A DNA stretch of 51,353 bases from Variovorax sp. E3 (GTDB taxonomy: Bacteria > Pseudomonadota > Gammaproteobacteria > Burkholderiales > Burkholderiaceae_C). Shown here piece by piece: positions 19,482 to 30,226 of the stretch. Location of the stretch: positions 1 through 51,353 of the forward strand of contig NZ_MOWM01000041.1 of assembly GCF_016082275.1 (NCBI RefSeq), in the 5' to 3' direction. Numbering within the stretch: the first letter of the stretch is position 1; the number at the start of each line of letters is the position of its first letter. Made by a program: the position numbers and the translations under genes. The notes beneath the pieces were generated by a model, which saw only the letters and a list, made by a program, of their open reading frames with translations, was not told the origin of the DNA and did no database searches.

Positions 19482-21782
19482 TCAGAGGCGGTAGGTGAGC
19501 GTCAGCGTGGCGGCGCGTCCCGAGCCCGGTACCGCACGGCCGCCGTCCGAGGGGATCAGCGCGTCGTAGTAGTGGCGGTTGGCCAGGTTGAACACGTTCA
19601 GGCGGATGTCGTACTTGGGCTGATGGTAAGCCACCATCGCGTCCAGCCGCGCATAGCCGCCAACCTGCACGAGGTCGGTGTTGTTGGCGTAGCGCTTGGC
19701 GCTGTAGGTGGTGCCGCCGCCGATTTCCCATTCGGGCGTGACGGCGTAGGTGGCCCACAGGCTGGCCGCGTCCTTCGGCGTGTTGGCCGGTACCTTGCCC
19801 AGCGTGCCGGGCGCGATGCCGTCGACGATGGTCGCGTCCAGGTGCGTGTAGGCGCCGAACAGCTGCAGCTTGTCGGTCACGCGGCCAGCCACGCCGGCGC
19901 GCGCGCCGTTCACGCGCACCGTGCCGGTGGCGCTGTAGGTGCCGTCGCTGTTCTGCGAGCGGGCGTTGGTCTGCGTGATCTGGAAGGCGGCGGCCGTGAG
20001 CGACAGGTTGCCTTCGTTCAGGTCCCACTTGCCGCCGAGTTCGTAGGCCTTGTTCTTCTGCGGCGGCAGCGGCTGCGTGCTGCCGGTGGTGGCCACCAGT
20101 TGCTCGAGCGAGGGGTTGAACGAGGTGCTGTACGACACGTAGTACGACTGCACGGGCGTCGGCTGCCAGATGGCGCCGGCGCGCACGCTGGTGAAGTCGA
20201 CGGTCTGGCTTTCGCTGGCGAGCGTGGTGGCGGTGGGAATGCTGTTGAAGATGCTGGCGCGGTAGTGGTCCTGCCGCACGCCGGCCACCAGCTTCCACTG
20301 CGGGCTGAGCTCGATCGTGTCGTTCACGTAGCCGGCCACCGTGGTGGCGCTGGCGGTGGCCAGGTTGCCGGGCAGGCTGGGCGCGGTGCTCGGCGAGTTG
20401 CCCTGGTAGGGCGCGAGCAGCGGCGAGCAGGTGGCATAGCCGCTGGTGCCGCCGGCCGGGTTCAGTGCCACGCCGTTGCAGGTGCCGTTGCGGTAGTAGG
20501 CCTGGTTGTCGTAGGTGTCGTGGCCCAGTTCCAAGCCCACGAGCAGCGAGTGCTTGATGGCGCCGGTGTCGAACTTGGTGCTGAGCTCGGTCAGGTTGAA
20601 CAGCGACTTGTCGTGGATCACGCGGTCATGGCTCTGCTGGCGCACCCACAGCGTGTCCAGCGGCAGCGACGAGAACGCGGCCGTCGGCACGGCCGTGGTG
20701 CCGGTGGAGAAGGGCGTGAACACGTTCTTGGACGACAGCGTGCCGATGGCCTGCGGCGCGGTCTCGCGCGCGTCGGTGGTCACGTCGTTGTACTGCGTCT
20801 GGTTGCGGATCGTCGTGTTGGGCGTGAGCTTGTGCTGTACCAGGGCGCTGAAGGCCTGGATGTCGGAGATGGTGCGGTCGTCGCTGAAGCCGTAGGCCAG
20901 GTTCTTGTCGACCTTGGCCGGGTGGCCGTTGAGCGGCGGCACGCCGTAGTCGGGCTGGTCGCGGTTGTGCTGCACCAGCGCCGACAGCGTGACCTGCGTG
21001 GGCGTGTTGATGCCGAACTTCACCGAGGCATCGAGGCCGAAGTCCTTCAGCTTGCTCTGGTCGCGCGTGGTGGCGTCGCCCTGCTGGCCCATGGCCGAGA
21101 TGCGGAATGCCGAGGTGTCGGACAGCGGGCGGTTGATGTCGATGGTCGAGCGTACGAGGCCCGTGGTGCTGGCTGCCAGCGAGACCTCGCCCGCGGGCGT
21201 GAGCGACGGCTTCTTGGTCACCTGGTTGATCACGCCGCCGGTGGAGCCACGGCCGAACAGCATCGACGCCGGGCCCATGAGCACCTCGACCGACTCGAGC
21301 GCGAAGGTGTCGCGGTAGTACTGGGCGCGGTCGCGCGCGCCGTCCAGGTAGATGTCGGTGCGGGCCGAGAAGCCGTTGAGGTTGATGTTGGTGCCGATCT
21401 GTCCGCCTTCGGCGCCGCCGATGGTCAGGCCCGGCACGTTGCGCAGCGCGCTCGCCAGCGAGGTCGCGCCTTGCGACTGCATCACGGCCTGGTTGATGAC
21501 GGTGACGGACTGCGGCGCGTCGCGCAGGTCGGCCGGCAGGCGGCTGATGCTGGAAGGGTTGGCGCCGAAGCCGGTCTTGTCCTGCGCGCCCTGCACTTGC
21601 ACTTCGCGCAGCGTGGTCGGCACCGACGTGCCGGCGGCGGGCGAACTGGCGGCGCTCGGGGTGCTGGGCACGGCCGGTTGCGCAGCTTGCTGCGCGAACG
21701 CGGCGGGCAGCGAGGAAACAAGGCCGATCAGGGCGAGGGCAACAGGCGTGCGGCGGCGTGTCGAGGGCGAGAGGCGGGTCAT
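19482..21782 (-). CDS. fiu: Fiu-like TonB-dependent catecholate siderophore receptor
   Basis: A 766-residue outer-membrane receptor. A signal peptide (MTRLSPSTRRRTPVALALIG to AFAQQ) is followed by an Ala/Pro-rich linker and a TonB-box-like segment near LREVQVQG. The plug domain (about 75-190) contains DAPQSVTVINQ, ALRNVPGLTIGGAEGGQ, DIYLDGARDRAQYYRDTF and GRGSTGGVINQVTK. The rest is a 22-strand barrel ending LTLTYRL with a terminal Leu after Arg. The Fiu/CirA-like DIYLDGARD plug motif and the downstream piuC gene support import of ferric catecholates such as dihydroxybenzoylserine. A possible Fur site lies 85 bases upstream. The length is normal for the family. Confidence 0.9.
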   Translation of the reverse strand: MTRLSPSTRRRTPVALALIGLVSSLPAAFAQQAAQPAVPSTPSAASSPAAGTSVPTTLREVQVQGAQDKTGFGANPSSISRLPADLRDAPQSVTVINQAVMQSQGATSLASALRNVPGLTIGGAEGGQIGTNINLNGFSARTDIYLDGARDRAQYYRDTFALESVEVLMGPASMLFGRGSTGGVINQVTKKPSLTPAGEVSLAASTTGLVRSTIDINRPLSDTSAFRISAMGQQGDATTRDQSKLKDFGLDASVKFGINTPTQVTLSALVQHNRDQPDYGVPPLNGHPAKVDKNLAYGFSDDRTISDIQAFSALVQHKLTPNTTIRNQTQYNDVTTDARETAPQAIGTLSSKNVFTPFSTGTTAVPTAAFSSLPLDTLWVRQQSHDRVIHDKSLFNLTELSTKFDTGAIKHSLLVGLELGHDTYDNQAYYRNGTCNGVALNPAGGTSGYATCSPLLAPYQGNSPSTAPSLPGNLATASATTVAGYVNDTIELSPQWKLVAGVRQDHYRASIFNSIPTATTLASESQTVDFTSVRAGAIWQPTPVQSYYVSYSTSFNPSLEQLVATTGSTQPLPPQKNKAYELGGKWDLNEGNLSLTAAAFQITQTNARSQNSDGTYSATGTVRVNGARAGVAGRVTDKLQLFGAYTHLDATIVDGIAPGTLGKVPANTPKDAASLWATYAVTPEWEIGGGTTYSAKRYANNTDLVQVGGYARLDAMVAYHQPKYDIRLNVFNLANRHYYDALIPSDGGRAVPGSGRAATLTLTYRL

Positions 21783-21866
21783 GGCTGGTTTTCCGAAGGG
21801 TGCGCGGGCGAGGGTGCCCGGGCCGGCGTGGTGCAAACAAAAGCACCACCGACGGAAATTCTGACC

Positions 21867-21885
21867 GCGAATGAATCTTATTTGT
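21867..21885 (-). promoter_or_regulatory. Possible Fur box upstream of the fiu-piuC unit
   Basis: On the minus strand ACAAATAAGATTCATTCGC matches the 19-base Fur consensus at 11 positions, with the central CATT and AAT parts intact. It sits 85 bases before the receptor start, in an AT-rich patch unlike its surroundings. The match is partial, so this rests partly on the iron-uptake context. Confidence 0.35.
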
Positions 21886-21996
21886 AGTGAATGATGAGCG
21901 GTGTTTGGTGGGCGAGACAAACGGTCATCTTTACCTGACAGGTCAGGTGGTAGACAGCTTTCTTCCGAACCGGCAGTGGCCTCGCCGCCCGGCGGC

Positions 21997-22419
21997 TTAC
22001 TTCCAGGGCGTAGGCGGCGGAATCTCGCACACCGGCTCCACATCCACGCTCTTGAAGTCCGCCGGCGAGACGATCTCCAGGTACTCCATGTCCGGCGAGT
22101 AGTCGAACAGGAAGTGCCGGATGCCCGGGCGCTGGTGCACCACGTCGCCGGCCTCGACCAGCGTTTCCTTGTCTTCGTACATGAAGCGGGCCCAGCCCTT
22201 GACCATGATCACGATCTGGAAGTCCGCCTCGTGGCGGTGCCAGCCGGTGCCCGTTTCCGGTGCCATGTTGGCCTTGACCAGATGCGCGATCACCTTGCCG
22301 TTGGTGGCCTCGGCAATGCCCAGGTCGCGGTAGAGAAAGAAGTCACGCAAACCACCCGAGACGAACTCCGTGTCACCGGGTTTGACATGGGAGAACTGGG
22401 TGGCGGTACGGTCCAGCAT
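21997..22419 (-). CDS. Small cupin-domain protein
   Basis: A 140-residue single-domain cupin. The metal motif is in GTGWHRHEADFQIVIMVKG (about residues 58-76) and the second histidine is in GIRHFLFDYSPDMEYLEI (about 102-119). The start at 22419 follows AAGGAG with ideal spacing. The C terminus ends CEIPPPTPWK. Small cupins of this type bind a metal and may act as isomerases, dioxygenases or sensors; nothing here decides between them. It is on the same strand as the iminopeptidase gene 80 bases upstream and is probably a separate small transcript or its partner. Confidence 0.75.
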   Translation of the reverse strand: MLDRTATQFSHVKPGDTEFVSGGLRDFFLYRDLGIAEATNGKVIAHLVKANMAPETGTGWHRHEADFQIVIMVKGWARFMYEDKETLVEAGDVVHQRPGIRHFLFDYSPDMEYLEIVSPADFKSVDVEPVCEIPPPTPWK

Positions 22420-22499
22420 GGGGTGCTCCTTCGCGGTGGTGGTGATGGGTGCTGCGTTGCAGCACGCATAAAGCGTTCCCGCGAAGGTGCCGCGCTCAG

Positions 22500-23880
<1,381 letters not shown>

Positions 23881-23912
23881 CGAAGGCGCGGGCGTTCCAG
23901 ATACTCAACCGC

Positions 23913-24374
23913 ATGGTTCACTCAACCGCTCATCCGGACGCCGGTTCCCTCGACGCGATCTTTGCCGCGCTCTCCGATTCCACGCGCCGCACGGTCCTGG
24001 AGACGCTGGGCGAGCGCAGCCTCAGCGTGACCGAGTTGGCCGAGCCGCACGGCATGTCGCTGACCGGTTTCATGAAGCACCTGCGCGTGCTCGAACACGC
24101 CGGCCTGATCTCGCGCACGAAAGAGGGCCGCGTCGTGCGTTGCGAGCTGTCGCCCCGGCCCATGCAGGAGGCCGCTGTGTGGTTGTCGCGCTACGAGAAA
24201 TTCTGGACCGGGCGCCTCGATGCATTGGCGCGCTTTCTCTACCATCAAGAGGAAACCGAATGGCGAACCCTTCCCCCCGAGACACCGCCGAGCGCCCCTC
24301 GCTCACCCTCCGCCGGCACTACCGCGTCAGCCCCGAAAAAGTCTGGCGCGCGTGGACCGACCCGCAAGCGCTGA
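23913..24374 (+). CDS. ArsR-family winged-helix regulator
   Basis: A 153-residue regulator starting at ATG 23913 (MVHSTAHPDAGSLDAIFAAL). The core motifs are SDSTRRTVLETL, LSVTELAEPHGMSLTGFMKH for the recognition helix, and LEHAGLISRTKEGRVVRCEL for the wing. No cysteine metal site is visible, so it is the ligand- or partner-controlled type commonly paired with an SRPBCC gene. The conserved domain ends around FWTGRLDALARFL; the tail then runs 115 bases into the next gene as a Ser/Pro-rich, unconserved stretch. That overlap is unusually long and the real stop may be earlier if a base is missing. Confidence 0.82.
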   Translation: MVHSTAHPDAGSLDAIFAALSDSTRRTVLETLGERSLSVTELAEPHGMSLTGFMKHLRVLEHAGLISRTKEGRVVRCELSPRPMQEAAVWLSRYEKFWTGRLDALARFLYHQEETEWRTLPPETPPSAPRSPSAGTTASAPKKSGARGPTRKR

Positions 24375-24724
24375 AGCTCTGGTTCGGCCCCGAGGAAATC
24401 GTCTCGGTGCCGATCGCCGAAGTCGACCTGCGCGTGGGCGGACGCTTTCGCGTGGCGATGCTGGCCAGCGACGGTGAAACGCACGACGTGAGCGGCACGT
24501 ACCTCGAGGTCGTTCCCAACCGCAAGCTGGTCTTCAGCTGGGCCTGGCGCAGCACGCCGGAGCGCGCGTCGCGCGTCACCGTGCGCATCGAACCCGACGC
24601 CCAGGGTTGCGAGCTGGTGCTGCAGCACGAGCAGTTCTTCGACGAGGCCGCGCGCGACGCGCATCACCATGGCTGGAGCGGAGCGCTCGTCAAGCTGGAT
24701 GGCTGGTTGAGTTTGACGGCCTGA
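24260..24724 (+). CDS. SRPBCC / AHSA1-domain protein
   Basis: A 154-residue START-like domain protein starting at ATG 24260. Family features are LTLRRHYRVSPEKVWRAWTD, LKLWFGPEE and VDLRVGGRFRVAM. The C-terminal stretch HHHGWSGALVKLDGWL is typical of AHSA1-like proteins encoded with ArsR regulators. The pair is widespread, and the SRPBCC partner is thought to bind a hydrophobic ligand. No specific substrate is known. It overlaps the ArsR reading frame. Confidence 0.87.
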   Translation: MANPSPRDTAERPSLTLRRHYRVSPEKVWRAWTDPQALKLWFGPEEIVSVPIAEVDLRVGGRFRVAMLASDGETHDVSGTYLEVVPNRKLVFSWAWRSTPERASRVTVRIEPDAQGCELVLQHEQFFDEAARDAHHHGWSGALVKLDGWLSLTA

Positions 24725-24904
24725 AGGGGTCATTCAGGGGCGTTCAGGGCGCGCTCCCGCCGGCGGTGTCCTGTGCACCCGCCCCGAACCAAGCGGCCTC
24801 AGCAGAAATCATGGAAAACCCGGAGGGGAATGCCGCATGAGATACCTTCTGCGCCCTGCACGAACGAGAAGCGGCGTGCCAGCCATTCCCAACGAACGAG
24901 GTCG

Positions 24905-26478
24905 ATGAGCGACACCCCCAACACCCTCACTCCCGCCCGCGCCACCGCACGCGAATGGACCGGCCTGGCCGTCATCGCGCTGCCGTGCATGCTCTATTCC
25001 ATGGACCTCACGGTCCTGAACCTCGCGATCCCGTCGATCAGCGAAGACCTCAAGCCCACCGCCTCGCAACTGCTGTGGATCGTCGACATCTACGGCTTCT
25101 TCGTGGCCGGCCTGCTCGTCACCATGGGCACGCTGGGCGACCGCATCGGCCGGCGGCGGTTGCTGCTGATCGGTGCCGTCGCGTTCGGCATCGCCTCGGT
25201 GCTGGCCGCGTTCTCCACCAGCGCCAACATGCTCATCGCCACCCGCGCGCTGCTCGGCGTGGCGGGCGCGACCCTGGCGCCGTCGACGCTCTCGCTGATC
25301 CGCAACATGTTCCTCGACCCGGCGCAGCGCACCGTGGCCATCGGCGTGTGGATCTCGAGCTACTCGGCCGGCGCCGTCATCGGCCCCGTGCTGGGCGGCG
25401 TGCTGCTGCAGTACTTCGCGTGGGGCTCGGTGTTCCTCATCGGCGTGCCGGTGATGGTGCTGCTGCTGGTGCTCGGCCCGCTGCTGCTGCCCGAGTACCG
25501 CGACCCCGACGCGGCCCGGCTCGACCTGCCCAGCGTGGCGCTGTCGCTGGGCGCGGTGCTGGCGGTGATCTACGGCGTCAAGCAGATCGCCGAGCACGCG
25601 CCGGGCGTGCTGCCCGTGCTGTCGATCGCGGTGGGGCTGGTGCTCGGCGCGGTGTTCGTGCGCCGGCAGAAGCGGCTGGCCAACCCGATGATCGACCTGG
25701 CCCTGTTCAGCCTGCCGGCCTTCAGCGTGTCGCTCGCGGCGTACATGCTGGCTTGCTTCGTGATGTTCGGCATGTTTCTCTACAACGCCCAGTACCTGCA
25801 GCTGGTGCTCGGCCTGTCGCCGCTCCACGCGGGGCTGTGGAGCATGCCCAGCGCGGGCGCCTTCATCGTCGGCTCGATGGTCGTGCCGGCGCTGGCGCGG
25901 CGCATGCGGCCGGCCTTCGTCATGGGCGGCGGGCTGGCGGTGGCGGCGCTGGGTTTCGGCATGCTGGTGGTGCTGCCCGCGCAGGACGGGCTGGCGTGGA
26001 TGGTGAGCAGCGCCGTCATCTCGTCGCTCGGGCTGGCGCCGGTGTTCACGCTGGCGACCGACCTCGTGGTGGGCAGCGCGCCGCCGGAGCGCGCGGGCGT
26101 GGCCTCTGCCGTTTCGGAGACCAGCTCGGAATTCGGCGGTGCGCTGGGCATCGCGATCCTGGGCAGCGTGGGCGCGGCGATTTATCGCGGCACCATGGGC
26201 GATGCGGTTCCGTCAGGGCTGGCGGGCCCCGTCGAGGTGGAGGCCGCGCGCAGCACGTTGGGCGGGGCGGTTGCCCTGGCCGGGCAGGTGGGCGGCAGCG
26301 CCGGCGCGCGTTGCTCGACGCGGGTCGCGGCGCCTTGCTGCACGGCCTGCGGCTGACGGCCGGCATCTGCGCGGCGGTGCTGCTGCTGGTGGGGGCGCTG
26401 GTGGCGGTGCGGTTGCGCGGGGTATCCGAGCCTGTGTCTGAATCTCCAGTGCTGGGCGGTGTGAGTTGCTCGAAATGA
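24905..26478 (+). CDS. DHA2-family MFS drug exporter, 14-TM type (apparent frameshift)
   Basis: A predicted 524-residue transporter if one base is restored near 26303-26310 (the join should read GGSAGAALLDAGRG). It is of the SmvA/QacA type with 14 membrane segments. The motif A region is GTLGDRIGRRRLLLIG, the substrate-related DLTVLNLAIPSI is in helix 1, and the DHA-specific motif C follows as SAGAVIGPVLGGVLL. The C-terminal helix (ICAAVLLLVGALVAVRL) is only recovered in the second frame. I chose ATG 24905; the frame stays open upstream with no conserved residues. It exports cationic or amphipathic compounds with proton antiport in this family; the substrate here is unknown. Confidence 0.87.
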
Positions 26479-26544
26479 AATGACTGGCAGACCTGGGTGC
26501 TCAAGCAGGTATCGTCGGGCAAAGAACTGCATGCTCATTGACCA

Positions 26545-27627
26545 ATGACAACCGAGATAAAGCCGTTTCGGGATTTCGTTTTTGCGAATCCGATCAAGAC
26601 TTTTGCGACTTCTGTGTTGACGATCGGCGGGTTGATTGTCTTGGCTTTTTTCGTTCGCATCGGATTCATGCCGGATGTGGACTTGGCCAGTTCGACGGCG
26701 CTGCTATCTGCTGTTGCGCTGGTCGGTCTTGGAACCATCACCGCTTTCGTGCTCATTGCAGTGCTGCCAGGCGTTGTCACTCAGTACGCGCTACGTGCGT
26801 CGAGGTTGCCTCCGGACAAAGGGACTCTCGCAACCATTGCTGCTGCGGGAGTGCTGTTCCCGATCGTGATCGTCATTGGTGCCTGGGTGTATGAAGGGAG
26901 GTTCGCATCGTTTACCAATTACTTAATCCCGATATTTTTTGCCGTGCCAGTGGTCGCGGTTGTCTGGCGGGTTTTCAGCCTAAGCAAAGCCCGTGAAAAA
27001 TCGGCGCATCTTGCTGAAGCCAAAGTTGAGGGAGGTGCTGGGCTCGAGAGCATCTTCCTACTTAGTTTTAGTGCATTTGCATGGATCGTTGGCATGTTCA
27101 CGGCCCTCCAAATAGCACTGCGCTTTTCCGCAGGTAGCGATCATCCATCGTGGCTGATTCTTGTTGTGGTTTCGGCTTGGTTTCTTCTACTGATCGGACT
27201 GAATGTTGCAACGGCCCATTTGTCCATTAAGCAGGCATGGCTCTTCGCTCCGATTTCCTCTTCGGTGATGCTCTTGGTCTTGACGCTGCTTACAGGAAAT
27301 TTCTTTGAGATCCCGGTAAGCACCATTCGCGTACTTGGTTTCGGGGAAATGAAGAATGTGGACCTGTTGGTCAAGGCCGACGTGTGTCGCTCCTTGCCAA
27401 TGACTTCCTCGAGTGATTTGCGTTGCGTGATCTCGTCATCGGAGTCCGTCGGCATCCTTCGAGATGTGACCATCCGCTCTCGAATCGGCGCTCAGATGGT
27501 CGTGGAGAAATCGGGGGCAAGTTCTTCCAGCAAGAGTGCGACAAGACAAGTCGCCCGACTTGTCTTGAAGAAGGACGATGTTGTGATGTGGACCGTTCGG
27601 TCCGAAAGTACTTCGGCGCGAAAGTAA
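26545..27627 (+). CDS. Unknown polytopic membrane protein with a soluble C-terminal domain
   Basis: A 360-residue protein I do not recognise. About seven hydrophobic segments can be seen: TSVLTIGGLIVLAFF, LLSAVALVGLGTITAFVLIA, LATIAAAGVLFPIVIVIGAW, LIPIFFAVPVVAVVW, IFLLSFSAFAWIVGMF, WLILVVVSAWFLLLIG and SSVMLLVLTLLTG. Helices 4 and 5 are split by a charged loop (SKAREKSAHLAEAKVEGG). From about residue 250 the chain is soluble and ends in a Ser/Lys-rich tail. Base composition is visibly lower in GC than its neighbours, and the codons are less biased, which suggests recent acquisition. It lies alone between an efflux gene and aroC. Confidence 0.65.
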   Translation: MTTEIKPFRDFVFANPIKTFATSVLTIGGLIVLAFFVRIGFMPDVDLASSTALLSAVALVGLGTITAFVLIAVLPGVVTQYALRASRLPPDKGTLATIAAAGVLFPIVIVIGAWVYEGRFASFTNYLIPIFFAVPVVAVVWRVFSLSKAREKSAHLAEAKVEGGAGLESIFLLSFSAFAWIVGMFTALQIALRFSAGSDHPSWLILVVVSAWFLLLIGLNVATAHLSIKQAWLFAPISSSVMLLVLTLLTGNFFEIPVSTIRVLGFGEMKNVDLLVKADVCRSLPMTSSSDLRCVISSSESVGILRDVTIRSRIGAQMVVEKSGASSSSKSATRQVARLVLKKDDVVMWTVRSESTSARK

Positions 27628-27695
27628 TTTGCCCGGCCGCTGACGAAACCCCATACTGGGGCTCCCACGACGCAACCCGATCACCGGAGCCTTCC

Positions 27696-27892
27696 ATGAG
27701 CAACGAACTGCGCAAGAAGCTGCATGACCTGGCCGAACTCTGCGAGAACGCCCCCGACCCGCAGACCAAGGCCATCATCGAGGCGATCCGGCTGCAGACG
27801 CCGTGCTGAACGAGCGGCTCTTCTCCATCGAGCTGCAGCTGGGCACGCTCACCAAGCGCCTGGAAAACGCGCCCGAAAGCACGGCCGGCTGA
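27696..27892 (+). CDS. Small conserved-looking protein upstream of aroC (apparent frameshift)
   Basis: The reading frame starts at ATG 27696 ([18 protein letters not shown]) and meets a stop at about 27809. Restoring one base at about 27797-27803 gives a 65-residue protein continuing [20 protein letters not shown] and ending NAPESTAG. The repaired chain is mostly amphipathic helix and resembles the coiled-coil SlyX-like size class, though no family can be named. It ends 32 bases before aroC. Confidence 0.5.
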
Positions 27893-27924
27893 GGGGCGGC
27901 CGCTTTGTAGGGATAATCCCCGTC

Positions 27925-29040
27925 ATGAGCGGCAACACCTTCGGAACACTTTTCGCGGTCACCAATTTCGGCGAGTCGCATGGCCCGGCCATCGGCTGCG
28001 TCATCGACGGCTGCCCCCCCGGCATGGAACTCAGCGAGGCCGACATCCAGGCCGACCTGGACCGCCGGCGCCCCGGCACCAGCCGCCACGTCACCCAGCG
28101 CGCCGAGCCCGACGCGGTGCAGATCCTGTCGGGCGTGTACGAGGGCAAGACCACCGGCACGCCCATTGCGCTGCTGATCCAGAACACCGACCAGCGCAGC
28201 AAGGACTACGGGCAGATCGCCCAGCAGTTCCGCCCCGGCCACGCCGACTTCACCTACTGGAAGAAGTACGGCATTCGCGACCCGCGCGGCGGCGGGCGCT
28301 CGTCGGCCCGGCTCACGGCGCCCACGGTGGCGGCCGGCGCGGTCGCCAAGAAGTGGCTGGCCGAAAAATACGGCATGGTGTTTCGCGGCTGCATGACGCA
28401 GATCGGCGAAATCGCCATTCCGTTCGAGAGCTGGGACCACGTGCCCAACAACCCCTTCTTCGCCCCCGTCGCCGACGTGAGCGCGCTGGAAGACTACATG
28501 GACCGCCTGCGCAAGGCCGGCGATTCGTGCGGCGCGCGCATCCGCGTCACCGCCACCAAGGTGCCCGTGGGCCTGGGCGAGCCGCTGTACGACAAGCTCG
28601 ACGCCGAAATCGCCTACGCCATGATGGGCCTGAACGCGGTGAAGGCGGTCGAGATCGGTGCGGGCTGGGACAGCGTCACGCAGCGTGGCACCACGCACGG
28701 CGACTCCATCACGCCCACCGGTTTCCTGAGCAACAACGCGGGCGGCATCCTGGGCGGCATCAGCTCGGGGCAAGACCTCGAGGTGAGCATCGCGATCAAG
28801 CCGACCAGCTCGATCATCAGCCCGCGCCAGTCCATCGACATCCACAACAATCCGGTCGAGGTGGTCACCAAGGGCCGCCACGACCCCTGCGTCGGCATTC
28901 GCGCGACGCCCATCGCCGAGTCGCTGCTGGCGCTGGTGGTGATGGAGCACGTGCTGCGCAACCGCGCGCAGTGCGGCGACGTCCAGCAGAACCCGGGCGA
29001 GAAGACCGAAGCCACGTCGCCCCAGGCGTCCTTCCTCTAG
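27925..29040 (+). CDS. aroC: Chorismate synthase
   Basis: A 371-residue enzyme that converts 5-enolpyruvylshikimate-3-phosphate to chorismate using reduced FMN. The three family signatures are present: GESHG at residues 16-20, then the region around [13 protein letters not shown] near 125-137, and the C-terminal stretch ending KGRHDPC. Other conserved parts are [10 protein letters not shown] and [14 protein letters not shown]. The length and sequence are those of a complete bacterial AroC. The stop overlaps a possible GTG start of the next gene. Confidence 0.97.
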   Translation: MSGNTFGTLFAVTNFGESHGPAIGCVIDGCPPGMELSEADIQADLDRRRPGTSRHVTQRAEPDAVQILSGVYEGKTTGTPIALLIQNTDQRSKDYGQIAQQFRPGHADFTYWKKYGIRDPRGGGRSSARLTAPTVAAGAVAKKWLAEKYGMVFRGCMTQIGEIAIPFESWDHVPNNPFFAPVADVSALEDYMDRLRKAGDSCGARIRVTATKVPVGLGEPLYDKLDAEIAYAMMGLNAVKAVEIGAGWDSVTQRGTTHGDSITPTGFLSNNAGGILGGISSGQDLEVSIAIKPTSSIISPRQSIDIHNNPVEVVTKGRHDPCVGIRATPIAESLLALVVMEHVLRNRAQCGDVQQNPGEKTEATSPQASFL

Positions 29041-30221
29041 TGCCCCCGCCGGCATCCGTGGCCGCGGGGCGCGGCCATCTGCTGGCTTTCGCTGGCCTGT
29101 CGGCCAGCTATTTCGCGCACATCGGGTTCTTCAACCCCTACCTGCCGCTGTGGCTCAAGGACCTGGGGCTGCCGATCTTCACCATCAGCCTGCTGGCGTC
29201 GGTGCAGTCGATCACGCGGGTCTTCGCGCCCTATGCCTGGGGCGCGCTGAGCGACCACACGGGCCAGCGCGTCAAGCTGCTGCGCTTCAGCGCGGCGGTG
29301 GCGCTGGCCAGCTCCTTCGGGCTGTGGTGGCACGGCGGCGCGTGGTGGCTGGCGCTGGTGCTGCTCGTGATGTTCACCCACACCAGCTCGATGATGTCGC
29401 TCACCGAGGCCGCGATGGCACAGCTGGTGGCGGGCGACTGGGGTCGCTACGGGCGCATCCGGCTGTGCGGCTCGGCGGGTTTCCTGCTCACGGTGTTCGT
29501 CGCGGGCGAGTGGTTCGAGCGCTTCGGCATGAAGCACTTTCCGGCATGGGCGGCCGGCACGCTGGCCATCGTGCTGATCGCGACCATGAAGCTGCCCGAC
29601 CTGCGCGAGCCGCCCGCCGCGCACGACGCCGTCAAGGCGCCCATCGGTCCGGTGCTGCGCAACCCGGCGGTGCGGTGGTTCTTCGCGGCGCTGTTCTTCC
29701 AGGTGATGTCGCACTTCTCGGTGTACGCGTTCTTCTCGCTGTACCTGGACTCCATCGGCTACAGCAAGAGCACCATCGGCCTGCTGTGGGCGTTGTCGGT
29801 GGTGGCTGAAATCGTCTGGTTCTTTCTGCAGGGCCGGCTCATCGGCCTGCTGCCGATGCCGCGCTGGATGCTGGTGTGCGGCGTTGCCGCCGTCGCGCGG
29901 CTGGGGCTCACGGCCGGGCTGGGCGGCTGGGTGGTGGCACTGATCGTCGCGCAGTGGCTTCACGCGCTGAGCTTTGCGGCGCATCACACGACCTGCATTG
30001 CCGTGGTGTCGCGCCGCTTTCCGGGCCAGTTGCGCGGGCGCGGGCAGGCGCTGTTCACGGTGATCGGCTACGGCTTCGGCGGCGTGCTGGGCGTGCTGCT
30101 CGGCGGGGCCGTGGCGCAGGCCTTCGGCTACCGCACGATGTTCGCGCTGGCGGCGCTGCTCGCGGTGGCGGGCACCTTGTGCGCGTGGCGCGTGATGCGG
30201 CTGGAAGCGGCGGCGCGCTGA
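29040..30221 (+). CDS. MFS transporter, phenylpropionate permease (PPP/HcaT-like) type
   Basis: A roughly 390-residue 12-TM transporter. The N-terminal region SYFAHIGFFNPYLPLWLKDL and the motif VFAPYAWGALSDHTGQR are typical of the MFS_1-like, HcaT-related branch, which imports aromatic acids or nucleosides with protons. Two GTG starts are possible: 29040, overlapping the aroC stop, and 29058 (giving an AAGRGHLLAFAG start). Neither has a clear ribosome site. It ends 5 bases from the convergent thiolase gene. The substrate is not identifiable. Confidence 0.8.
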   Translation: MPPPASVAAGRGHLLAFAGLSASYFAHIGFFNPYLPLWLKDLGLPIFTISLLASVQSITRVFAPYAWGALSDHTGQRVKLLRFSAAVALASSFGLWWHGGAWWLALVLLVMFTHTSSMMSLTEAAMAQLVAGDWGRYGRIRLCGSAGFLLTVFVAGEWFERFGMKHFPAWAAGTLAIVLIATMKLPDLREPPAAHDAVKAPIGPVLRNPAVRWFFAALFFQVMSHFSVYAFFSLYLDSIGYSKSTIGLLWALSVVAEIVWFFLQGRLIGLLPMPRWMLVCGVAAVARLGLTAGLGGWVVALIVAQWLHALSFAAHHTTCIAVVSRRFPGQLRGRGQALFTVIGYGFGGVLGVLLGGAVAQAFGYRTMFALAALLAVAGTLCAWRVMRLEAAAR

Positions 30222-30226
30222 GGCGC

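Noticed and set aside
26479..27700. Prophage or integrative element at the low-GC island
   Set aside because: Only one gene is involved, with no integrase, attachment repeats or tRNA nearby.
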